Shown here: positions 53,796 through 64,000 of the stretch, piece after piece
Position numbering within the stretch: the first letter of the stretch is position 1
Layout: every line of letters starts with the position of its first letter
NCBI GenBank assembly: GCA_011799875.1
Contig: CM022302.1
Location: 378,756,175-378,820,174 of the forward strand
Direction: 5' to 3'
Length of the DNA: 64,000 nt
DNA from: Thinopyrum elongatum
Taxonomy: Eukaryota > Streptophyta > Magnoliopsida > Poales > Poaceae
Notes under the pieces: model-generated
What the model was told of the DNA's origin: nothing
The model's input: the letters and a program-made list of their open reading frames with translations, nothing else
Databases searched by the model: none
Program-made: the position numbers and the translations under genes

Positions 53796-56700
53796 TGTGA
53801 CGCCCCCGATTCAATCGTACACTAATCATACACGCAAACATGTACGATCAAGATCAGGGACTCACGGGAAGATATCACAACACAACTCTAAAAGTAAAAT
53901 AAGTCATACAAGCATCATAATACAAGCCAGGGGCCTCGAGGGCTCGAATACAAGTGCTCGATCATAGACGAGTCAGCGGAAGCAAAAATATCTGAGTACA
54001 GACATAAGTTAAACAAGTTGCCATAAGATGGCTAGCACAAACTGGGATACAGATCGAAGAGGCGCAGGCCTCCTGCCTGGGATCCTCCTAACTACTCCGA
54101 GCTGTCGTCAGCGGCTTGCACGTAGTAGTAGGCACCCTCGGTGTAGTAGGGGTCATCGAAGGTGGCGTCTGGCTCCTGGGCTCCAGCATCTGGTTGCGAC
54201 AACCAGGTAGAAGGGAAAGGGGGAAAAGAGGGAGAAAGCAACCGTGAGTACTCATCCATAGTACTCGCAAGCAAGGAGCTACACTACATATGCATGGGTA
54301 TATGTGTAAAGGGCCATATCAGTGGACTGAACTGCAGAAAGCCAGAATAAGAGGGGGGATATCTAATCCTGTCGAAGACTACGCTTCTAGCAGCCTCCAT
54401 CTTGCAGCATATAGAAGAGAGTAGATGGTAAGTTCACCAAGTAGCATCGCATAGCATAAACCTACCCGACGATCCTCTCCTCGTCGCCCTGTGAGAGAGC
54501 GATCACCGGGTTGTATCTGGCACTTGAAAGGGTGTGTTTTATTAAGTATCCGGTTCTAGTTGTCATAAGGTCGAGGTACAACTCCGGGTCGTCCTTTTAC
54601 CGAGGGACACGGCTATTCGAATAGATAAACTTCCCTGCAGGGGTGCACCACATTACCCAACACGCTCGATCCCTCTGGCCGGGCACACTTTCCTGGGTCA
54701 TACCCGGCCTCGGAAGATCAACACGTCGCAGCCCTACCTAGGCCTAACAGAGAGGTCAGCACGCCGGTCTAAATCCTATGCGCGCAGGGGTCTGGGCCCA
54801 TCGCCCATTGCACACCTGCATGTTGCGTGGGCGGCCGGAGAGCAGACCTAGGAACCTCCATTACAAAGGAAGTTGCGTTACGCGGTCCAACCCGGCGCGC
54901 GCCGCTCAGTCGCTGACGTCTAGGAGGCTTCGGCTGATACCACGACGTCGAGTACCCATAACTGTTCCCGCGTGGTGGTTAGCGCGTATAGGCTCGTAGC
55001 CAGACTCAGATCAAATACCCAATCTCGTTAAGCGTGTTATTTTGAACTAACCGCAGACGCCGACCAGGGCCAGGCCCACCTGTCTCCTAGGCGGTCACAA
55101 CCTGCCATGTCGCTCCGCCACAAAGTAACACTCGGGGGCCGTCGGGAACCTAGGCCCACCTCTACCTGGATGGAACCACCTGCCCCTTCAGCCCCCATCT
55201 CCGAACAGTAACATAGGTAATGTAAAAGTATATAGTATAAACCCGTGATCACCTCCCGAAGTGATCACGGCCCAGTAGTATAGCACGGCAGACAGACAAG
55301 AGTGTAGGGCCACTGATGTAATTCTAGCAACCTATACTAAGCATTTTAGGATTGCAGGTAAGGTATCAACAGTAGTAGCAAAGACAGGCTATGCAGCAGA
55401 ATAGGATTAACCGAAAGCAGTAACATGCTACACTACTCTAATGCAAGCAGTAGAGAGAAGGAATAGGCAATATCGGGTTGATCAAGGGGGGGGGCTTGCC
55501 TGGAAGCTGTGTCGAGAGAGAAGGGTCGTCGACGTAGTAGTCGTTCACGGCAGCGTCGTCAGCGGTCTCAGCGTCTATCGAGAGAGAAGGAGGGGGGAGG
55601 AAACAGTAAATACAAAGCAAACAATGCTACACAAAGTATGACATGACAATATGCAGTGCCGGGGGAATCTAACGCAGGGATAGGTGATACCGGCGAAGAG
55701 GGAACCCATCCGGGAAAGTATTCCCGGTGTCCGGCATTTTCGGGCAGAGGGACCGGAGGGGGGGCGAAACAATGAATACACGCTAATGATGCAACAGGGA
55801 TGCATGACATGTCTGAACGCAGTGCTAGGGTGGTATACTGCCTATCTGAGTGCATTAGTTATTTTAAGAATTTATCTGGATTTATTTTATTAAAGTTGGG
55901 CACTATTCATTTATTGAAATCGGTCTAAAAGTTCAATGTTCTTATAGCTAGAGGCATCTGACAGGAATACGGAGGGCGTATTCGGGTTCGTATCGGAATT
56001 CTGAGCAAGTTTCATGTTCAAAGTTTTTCGATCCGGACTACGGTTTAATTTCTATGATTTAGTAAAGTTTTAAAGTATTTTAGAAATTATTTTAACAAAC
56101 TGGTCAACGCTCAACAGTCAACAGGGTTAACGGACCCGCATGTCATAGACTACACTAGTTAACAGATTAGGTATTAACTAAATGATCCATTAGGTTAACT
56201 AACAGAGTTAATTAACTTTAATTAAAAAGCCTAATTAATTTATTAACTATTTATTTTTAATATATATATATATATTGTTTTTTAACAATGGCATTGGTTC
56301 ACTGGACAGTGTCCAGGCTGCACCACTACGGGCACCGGACATGTCCACAGCCAGCACTGTCTGGCCGGAAAATGTCCGGGCCAAGAGCAGTGGGCACGCG
56401 CGGGCACAGAGGCCCGAGGCGGCTGAACGGGGGGGGTGGGGGGGGGGCGAGGCCGTGGGCGGCGGGTGGCGAGGGCCGGCGGAGCGGCGCGAGGGCCGGC
56501 GCCGTGGTGCGGCCAGGGTGGGGACCGAGCGGTGTGCGTGGCGGGGCCGCGCGAGGGGGAGGGGAGGAGAGGGGCGCGCTCACGGGGGAGTAGTAGGGCA
56601 CGGGGCAGCGGTACTCGGGGTGGGACGGGATGACGCGAGGAGGTCGGGGTCGGGTCGGCGACGGAGAGGACGCGGCGAAGGCGAGTGTGCCGAGGCGGCG

Positions 56701-57202
56701 ACGGTCGGCGGCGCAGCGCCCCGATCCAATCTGGATCGGGGAGGGAGAGGGAGTGAGCGAGAGGGGAGAGGAGGGATTCGATCCAGGGTTCGACCGGGGT
56801 GGGGGGATAAGGGAGAGTGGGGGTGGGCCGGCCTGGGGGTTTGGCCTGGTGGTTCAGAGGCCAGCTGGGCCGAGGCCCAGCGCGCGGGGGGGGGGGGGGG
56901 GGGTTTGTTTGTTTGTTTTTTTTGTTTAGTCCTTTTCTTTTTATTTATTTTCTTTTCTGTTTTAATTCATTTAAAAGTACTTAGGCTTTTTATAAAAGCA
57001 TGGTTCCTTCACTATAAATACCTAGGCATTACTCGGCACACTCCGAACATTTTATTTTAATATTTGGAAACTTTTATTGTTTGGTTGATTTTGAATTTGA
57101 ATTTGAATCGGTTTCGAACTAACGCGAGATTAGCAACAGTAATCAAAGTGACGTGGCATCATTAGCAGAGGGTTACTGTAGCTTGATTACCCGGGCGTTA
57201 CA
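53796..57202 (-). mobile_element. Solo LTR of a third Tekay-like family
   Basis: 3407 bp, TGTGACGCCCCCGATTC to GGGCGTTACA on plus, flanked by a perfect target duplication CAGTG (53791-53795, 57203-57207), with no internal domain. Ends and several blocks are related to the Tekay-A and -B LTRs (for example ACTAATCATACACGC, CTCACGGGAAGATATCACAA). The CACCCTCG word region is replaced by about 300 bp of other sequence. It includes a G-run at 56887-56903 and GC-rich frames without domains. It arose by unequal recombination between the two LTRs of an inserted element. Confidence 0.9.
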
Positions 57203-57207
57203 CAGTG

Positions 57208-58394
57208 TACTCGTAGGAGCCATAACGAGTAACAAATGCAGTCTTGGGAATATCCTCTTCACGAACACAGATCTGATGATAACCCAACCTCAAATCAAGT
57301 TTAGAGAATACCGATGATCCAGCAAGCTGATCATACAAATCATTGATCCGAGGAAGCAGATATTTGTTCTGGATGGTGGCTTGGTTAATGGGCCGATAAT
57401 CCTGAACCAATCGGCTAGTTCCATCCTTCTTCTTAACGAAGAGTAAAGGTGCTCCCCAAGTAGAGGAACTGGGACGGATGAAACCTTTCTTAAGTGACGT
57501 GTCGATTTCCTCCTTAAGTTCAAGAAGGTGGTACGGAGGCATTTTATAAGGACGCTTCGCAATAGGAGTTGTGTCTGGTTTCAAGTCGATGACAAACTCA
57601 ACAGCTCTAGCAGGCGGTATTCCTGGAAGTTCTTCTGGAAAGACGTCTTGAAAATCACGAACAACTGGAACGTTCTCGATGCCTTCAAGGGGTGATCCAT
57701 TCAATGCATTCAAAACATATATTTGAGTCTCAACATCATGAGCTATTCGGGCTGAGTAATTGATCACCTGACCAGAAGGATGGGTAAGTTGGACTTTCTT
57801 AGCGGCACAGTCAATCAAAGCATTATGGGCAGTCAACCAGTCCATACCGAGAATGATGTCTATGTCGGAGGGTCCAAGAGCAATAAGGGAAGCAGAGAAC
57901 ATCAACCCTTCAATTCTGATCTGATTGTTGTGACTTATCATTTTGGTTTGCCACCTGGAACGAGGAGTGATGATTTCTAAAGGAGTGGGTAATGAGCTCA
58001 TAGCTAACCCATGCAGTTGTGCAAATTGCTGGGACACGAAGGAATGTGATGCACCTGAATCAAACAAAACAGAAGCTGGCACTGAATTCACAGAGAGTGT
58101 TCCCAGCATGATAGTCGGTTCCTTCTGAGCCTTTTCAGCATTGACGTGATTGGCATGGCCAAGTACAACAGTAGATGGTATGACATTACGGTTTCTGAGT
58201 CGGCGGTTTCGACAATTCTTCTTACGACCATTAGGAGGACGTGGCGCAACCTGATGAGAAGCCATAGCATCAGGCGGTCCATCATGAACCGTAAGCTGTC
58301 TTGGCGGTGAAGGTAGACGAGGTGCAACATATGACGGCCTTGGTGTTGGAGCAGGTCGGTGGTAAACATTGTGGGGAATCCAGACTCGACGCTT
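57208..58394 (-). pseudogene. Protease and RT N-terminal part (Tekay-B)
   Basis: From 58394 down: KRRVWIPHN, a Pro-rich linker, then a region where the CCHC zinc knuckle should be but only scattered residues remain ([14 protein letters not shown]). Protease follows with [11 protein letters not shown] and [11 protein letters not shown]. The RT start follows ([38 protein letters not shown]), up to YGSYEYTV at the insertion site. Same frame as gag upstream, separated by TAG at 58395-58397. Confidence 0.88.
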
Positions 58395-58397
58395 CTA

Positions 58398-59123
58398 AAC
58401 AGGTCGACCCGACGATGAGCCAGCTTCATGAGTGCGCTTGAGCGACTCCTGGTACTCAGTCAGAGCTGTTTCAACTTGGAAGATTTTGCTGACAAGCGTT
58501 GCGAAGTCTGCAAAATCAAGGACAGCAAGTGCGAGGTTTATATCCGTACGCAGTCCTTCACGGAATTTCTCCTGCTTGCGAGCGTCAGTGCAGACGCCAT
58601 CTTCAGCATAGCGGGATAATTCGAGAAATTTCCTCTGATATTCATCCATAGTCATTGTGCCCTGTGAGAGTTTGCGGAACTCCTGCTTCTTCTGGTCCAT
58701 CAGACCTTGAGGAATGTACCGTGCACGAAAAGCTGACTGAAATTCCTGCCAAGTGGTTACAGTCTCTGGAGGCAACATACCCTTGTGGTTTTCCCACCAT
58801 TGAGCACCTGGACCCTTTAGGTGGAATGTCGCAGAGGTGACGTAACTGTCAGGAGCAACATTAGCTGATTCCATCTCAAACAGGATGTCACGAAGCCAAT
58901 CATCAGCATCCATAGGATTGGTGGAGTTGCGGAAAACGGATGGACTGAGGCGCACAAATTCTGGCAAAGTTATTGGAGCATTCTGTTGCTGAGCATTCTG
59001 AGTTGGGAATTGAGCCAATACTCTGGTCATAAATTGACGGTTGAGCTCAAACTGCTGACGGTTGAGTTCAAACTGCTGCATCATTGCGGCAATATAGGGT
59101 GGAGGTGGAGGATCGTGAGCCAT
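58398..59123 (-). pseudogene. gag capsid (Tekay-B)
   Basis: 242 residues from MAHDPPPPPYIAAMMQQFEL. The N-terminus contains a duplicated 8-residue unit FELNRQQ / FELNRQF. The capsid core is clear (NPMDADDWLRDILFEMES; AQWWENHKGML; FRARYIPQGL; RKFLELSRYAEDGV). It ends at TAG where Tekay-A has Gln, consistent with CAG to TAG. Without suppression the product lacks knuckle and protease. Confidence 0.88.
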
Positions 59124-59723
59124 CCTGCCAAATCAACAGGGGCAGTTTAGCAAGAAAACTGCATGCGTATGGAACAATTCATGAAGTAACACGCACAACA
59201 GAAGGAAGTGCAATAGATACTTCATCATATTCGCACCAGACATTCAAAGCCACACATAGCCTCGGTTACAATCCGGCATTAAGACAGTTGAAAAGGGGAG
59301 GGCTAGACAACTAGGCGGCACGCAGGCACAGGGTAGGGAAGTACACAACGAGACATAGCAAAGGCTACATCAACGTCGGAGAAAACTATTGGAGCGAGGG
59401 ATCTGCAAGTGACAACATAGGGTGCCCTCGATAAGAGGATCCTGCAAGCAGAACCTGGCCCACAATCTTGAAGGAAGGGGGGAAATTTCAGAACTCCGGG
59501 TGGATGTGATTACGAGAACCTAATGTTGGAGTTAGTAAAAATTTTAACCCGAATAGAAGAGAGATCAGAGTCCCAGAGTAAAGGTCGAGGAGTAAAAGAT
59601 ACTAATACCACCCAATTGGCGACGTGGGCCCGTAAGCCACACAGCCAAGTTAGTAAATTAGGTTTTAGACCACTAGACTCAACTTCGGCCAAGGAGTTCG
59701 GAAGGGGGTTCCTACAGTCAGTC
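59124..59723 (-). other. Leader of Tekay-B with remnant of the extra ORF
   Basis: 0.6 kb against 1.4 kb in Tekay-A. Blocks matching the two ends of the Tekay-A leader remain (around 59312-59400 and 59490-59720), but most of the 256-codon ORF is gone. No open frame. Confidence 0.65.
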
Positions 59724-59736
59724 GGCTCTGATACCA
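59724..59736 (-). other. Primer-binding site (tRNA-iMet), Tekay-B
   Basis: TGGTATCAGAGCC in element orientation, three bases after the LTR end CATCACA. Confidence 0.9.
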
Positions 59737-59739
59737 ACT

Positions 59740-62700
59740 TGTGATGCCCCCGGCTCAATCGTGCACTAATCATACACGCAAATGCATACGATCAAGCGTA
59801 AGGACTCACGGGAAGATATCACAACACAACTCTAAAACATAAATAAAGTCATACAAGCTTTATATTACAAGCCAGGGGCCTCGAGGGCTCGAATACATCA
59901 GCTCGCATACAAGCGTCAGCGGAAGCATCAGATATCTGAGTACAGATATTAAAAGAGAAACAGAAAGGCCTTTTGAAAGGCGGGGCAAAATAAAACACTA
60001 TGATCGAAAGGCGTAGGCCTCCTGCCTGGGACCCTCCGATCCTACTCCTGGTCGTCAGTCAACTCGTAGTAGTATCCATCCTCTGGGTAGTAGTAGTAGT
60101 CGATCGACGGGGCATCTGTCTCAGGGGCTCCGTCATCTTGGTCACGTCAAACTGATATGGGGAGAAAAGAAAAACAAAGCAACCGTGAGTACTCAGAAGT
60201 ACTCAGCAAGCAAGGATGTAAACTACATATGCAACATTTTCAAAGGGAGGCTGTATATATGGACTGGGCTGCAGAAATGCCAGAATAGAGAGGAGGCCTA
60301 GTCCTATCGAAGACTAGCATCTTCAGAGGTCTTGCAGCATTAGAAGAGTGTAGACAGTACCATATAATGTAGCAGTATCATTAAGTCTCAACCTCACCCA
60401 GAGATCCTTTCTCAACTCCCTACGAGAAAGCAATCCCAGAGCCATACAGTCATCAACCTCGTCCTGAGATCCCTTCTCGACTCCCTGCGAGAAGCAATCC
60501 CAGAGCCATAGTATCCAAGTATCCAGTTCTAATTGTATCAATCAGGATACAACTCCGAGTGTCCGTTACCGTAGGACAGGCTATCGATAGATGTTTTCTT
60601 CCCTACAGGGGTGCACCAACTTACCCACCACGCTCGCTTAACTCCGGTCGAACACACTTTTCCAGGTCATGCCCGACCTCGACCAAACGACACACCGCAA
60701 CCCTACCTAGAGCTCAGCAGAGAGGTCCCCGCCGGTCTACATCCTAAGCTCAAGGGGGTCTTGGGCCATCGCCCCTCGCCCTCCGGGTCGTTGCGCACAT
60801 GGCTCAGATCCAAGCACCACCTCTGTCGTGAATGGCGCCAATCACTCCATGCCGCACTGCTGAACTGGACGTCTGTCAGAGCTTTCGGCTAATGCATACG
60901 ATGCCGAACGCCCATACTATGCCCACATGGTGGTTAGTGCTATCGGGCCAGAGGCCCACTCAGATCAAATATCCAAACTGTTAGTACCTTGGGGGTGCAG
61001 TAACGAGCAGAGACTCACGAAAGATATGACCCCGTCGCCCCGTCTCGAGGACTTGCGGCAAGGGCCAAGAATGCCCGGCCACGCCTCGTATTCTTACTCG
61101 GGCACCACACAGGCACCCGTCTTCACAACACTCGCCTCTCAGGCGCACGCGGGTACCCCTCAGGGTCGACCCGCCTATCCAAGTAACAGTGTAAAGTCCA
61201 AGTATCTGTGTGTCCATAACATCAGGGGAATCCGAGGTACCACCCTCGTTGGATTCCTACTTGATGTATCCGTCAAGGTGAACTCGAAGGAATCACCCTC
61301 GCTGGGTTCACACTTGAGGTGTTGTACGACGGCGTCGTTATCGGAAGCGGTGAAGGAGGAATCACCCTCGATGACCACGACCGAATAGCTACTCTACAGA
61401 GTTAACATCAGAAGTGCTACAAGAGGTTTCACCCTCGGCACTTGATAGTAACGCTGCAGTGTCGTTACAACTAGCGGGGGTGATGTGCGGTGTCGGGGCC
61501 TGGTCTTCAATTCCCGTTGATCGGGTCTTCGGATAATCCAGCGGGGCAATCGGGATAAGTGGGGTCACTGATAGGTCTCTACCCAGCCTATACTAAGCAG
61601 TTTAGGATATGCAGGTAATTATCAACAGCAGGTTACAATAAACAGGCTATGCATCAGAATAGGTAAAGCAGCAGCAGCAACAATTCTAATGCAAGCATGA
61701 GAAAATAGAATGGGCGATATCGGGATGATCAAAGGGGGGGCTTGCCTGGTTGCTCTGGCAAGAAGGAGGGGTCGTCGGTGACGTAGTCAATCACAGCGGC
61801 ATCAGCAGCGGTCTCGGGGTCTACCGGAGAGAAGAGGGGGAAGAAACAGTAAATATAAAGCAAACAAGAGCACGACATGACAATACGCAGAGCTAGGGGT
61901 GTTCTGACGCGGTGCTACACGATATAGGTGAAGAAGGAAAACATCCGGGAATGTTTTCCCGGTTCCGGACATTTGTCAGACAGATGACCGGAGGGGAACA
62001 GTTCCATGTTCGGGTAGCTAGGGATGTGTGATGGACGAACGGACCGCGTATTCGGATCCGCCTCGAAATTCTGAGCATTTTTCATATATAAATTATTTTC
62101 ATCAGAGTTACAGTTTAAAAGATATGATTTTCTAAAGTTTTTAATCATTTCCAGGAATTTCTGGAATTAAACTAAATTCGAAAATAACAGGAAAAGGCCA
62201 GGTGCACCCGGTCCAGTGCACCCAACAAGTCATTAGAGGCTGACAGTGGGCCCCGTTGACTGCCAAGTCAGCAGTCAACGTTGAACCTTTGACTGGTCAA
62301 ACTGACCAGGGGCCCACATGTCATTCTCACTAACCCATCTAATATGTTATTTTTTTATATTTTTTTAAAGGACAGCCCCACTGGGTAGGGAGCCAGCCGG
62401 CCTCTGGCTGCGCTCGCGGGCACGCACGGGCTCAGGGCGCCGGCGGCCCGAGCCAGGCGCAGCACCGGCCAGCGAGGGGAGGGGCTCCGGCGGGAGCGGG
62501 GAGCAGCCCGGCCGCGGTAGCAGCCGGCGGCAGCCGTCCCGGCGCCCGGCGCGGAGCGGACAGAGGCAGGGCACGGCGGCAGGTGCGGTGCAGGGATAAG
62601 CGGGCGGGCGAGGGCGGAAAAAAGGCTGTAGCGGCGTCAGCTGCAGGTACGCCGGCGTGGTCGCGACTGGCGCGTGGGCTGGGGCAGCCGCGGGGCGCAG

Positions 62701-64000
62701 AGGGGGCGAGGCAGCGTGGGAAGGCAGGGGGCCGGGCGCGCGCGAACGAACGAGCGGCGGGCGAGGCCGCCGCAGGCGGGCGGCGCGAGCGGCTCAGGGC
62801 CCGCCCTGGCGAGGCAGGCTGTGGCGAGGGCGAGCTGCAGAGTGCGGCGCGGGGCGCGGTGAGGCCGGATGGGCGTGAGGGGCGGCTGCGGAGGTGGCCG
62901 AGCGCGCGCGAGCATGTACGGGAGTGTAGGGGCACGCGCAAGTGCAACCTCGTTCCGACGAGCTCACGGACGAGGCGGACAGGTCCTGGCCAAGCTCAAC
63001 TCGAGCTCGCGGCCATAGTGGTCGTCGGCGGAGACGGGATCTGGGCTACGGCTCGAACCAACAAGGAGGAAGAGGTGGGATGGGGCAGTTGTTCACATTG
63101 AGCTCGATGGCAAGGTCGAGGGAGTCGGGGTGGTCCAGAGGCGGCGGCAATGACGACGAACGGTGCCGGCCGAGGCGATAGAGAGGCGACCGGGGCGACG
63201 ACTGCAAGGCGGTTCCGCTCGATTCCTGCTATGTCGATGAAGAAGGCGACGATGCGCGGCTCCTGGTCATGGTGCGGCGACGAGGGACGGCCGGTGGTCA
63301 CGGAATCGACAGCGGGTGTGGCGGCGGCGGTTCGGTCTTGTATCAATTCGAGAAGGGCGAGCTGGAGAAGGGGAATTGGGTGAGCTAGGGTTCGTCCAGC
63401 CCGTCGAGGAGGGTCTTATGTGTCTCGGGCACCGACGGATGAACGACACGAGGAGATCGGGCGCGTGGACGGCGCACGCGCGTGCCTGGCGCCATGGCCT
63501 CGGTCTCCACTGTCCAGAGCTACAGGAAAGGTCGGCTGGGCTGGGCTGGGCCGCACTGTAGCCACTAGGGGCCCAGTCCAGCAGTAAGTCTTAGTCTTAC
63601 CTTTTTATTCTTGTCTATAACTTCAATAGTTACTGTTTTGCATTTAACTGGAGCACCAATTGACTTTAGTAAAATGTGGAGATGGCCACAAAATTAGTAT
63701 CGTAATTTAATCCTCTGCCACAAAAAGTTTGGCACTTAATTAAAATAGTTTGCAAATTTTATAATTTATAAAAGGCATTTAATTTATTGTTAAAACCACT
63801 GTTGTAATTATTTTAGTGCATTTAAACCTGTTGTAAAAATTTGGTTTCTGCACCAATAATACTTATGAATTATTTGCCATAGTTTGCACATTTTAGTTTT
63901 GACATTTGAAAACTTTTAATTTTGACTTTGTTTTAAAATTGAATTTGAACCGACTTTGAATCAACGCGAGTTCAACAACAGTAATCATGATGACGTGGCA
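59740..64000 (-). repeat. 5' LTR of Tekay-B, cut by window end
   Basis: 4261 bp visible, partner of 47000-51321. One 16-bp deletion relative to the 3' LTR lies near 62777. The other differences seen are single substitutions and 1-bp indels. Confidence 0.9.

Larger units (their letters stand above)
47000..64000 (-). mobile_element. Second Tekay/Del-type chromovirus (Tekay-B), 5' end cut by window
   Basis: LTRs 47000-51321 and 59740 to beyond 64000 (about 44 bp missing by comparison). Primer site, gag, and pol with chromodomain are present; pol is split by a solo LTR. Left flank TGCAC; the partner lies outside. LTRs start TGTGACGCCCCCGG and are related to but clearly distinct from Tekay-A. Sampled LTR stretches differ by roughly 1 percent. 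Apart from the insertion the gag-pol frame has a single stop (58395-58397). Confidence 0.9.

Overview
This window is intergenic DNA from a large grass genome, almost certainly Triticeae (wheat, Aegilops or barley type). The main evidence is a copia LTR and leader recognisable as the BARE-1/WIS/Angela family, together with chromoviral gypsy elements with LTRs of about 4.2 kb and deep nesting of transposons. I found no complete host gene. Nearly every long open frame is a retroelement polyprotein fragment or its antisense shadow.

Layout, left: a Tat-lineage Ty3/gypsy element on the minus strand (1-24298, 3' end outside the window) is the outer host. An Angela-like copia element (3015-7823, plus strand) sits in its pol and has lost its 3' half; the same deletion removed the Tat protease and the gag C-terminus. 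A full-length Tekay/Del-type chromovirus (Tekay-A, 9309-23625, minus strand) sits inside the Tat 5' LTR with near-identical target duplications. It carries an uncharacterised extra ORF upstream of gag.

Layout, centre: beyond the Tat 5' LTR, a small non-autonomous Helitron (24457-33756, about 0.8 kb without its insert, minus strand) has been split by a CRM-type gypsy element (24829-33314, perfect CAACC target duplication). From 34846 to 45228 four unrelated-looking TIR elements stand in a row, each bounded by TA-rich microsatellite. All four have palindromic ends and interiors built from their own short degenerate word repeats. Two of them share a module in opposite orientation. I consider this chain the most unusual part of the window. 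Around it lie about 1.1 kb and 1.8 kb of unassigned DNA, the right one with exon-like pieces.

Layout, right: a second Tekay-type element (Tekay-B, 47000 to beyond 64000, minus strand) has its reverse transcriptase split by a solo LTR of a related family (53796-57202, perfect CAGTG target duplication).

Inferred order of events: Tat first; then the copia insertion and the Tekay-A insertion; the Helitron before CRM; Tekay-B before the solo LTR. By eye Tekay-A and Tekay-B LTR pairs differ by about 1-2 percent in sampled stretches, so both are fairly young. All coding frames carry at least one stop, frameshift or deletion. Many of the stops fit CGA-to-TGA or CAG-to-TAG change, as expected for methylated silent DNA.
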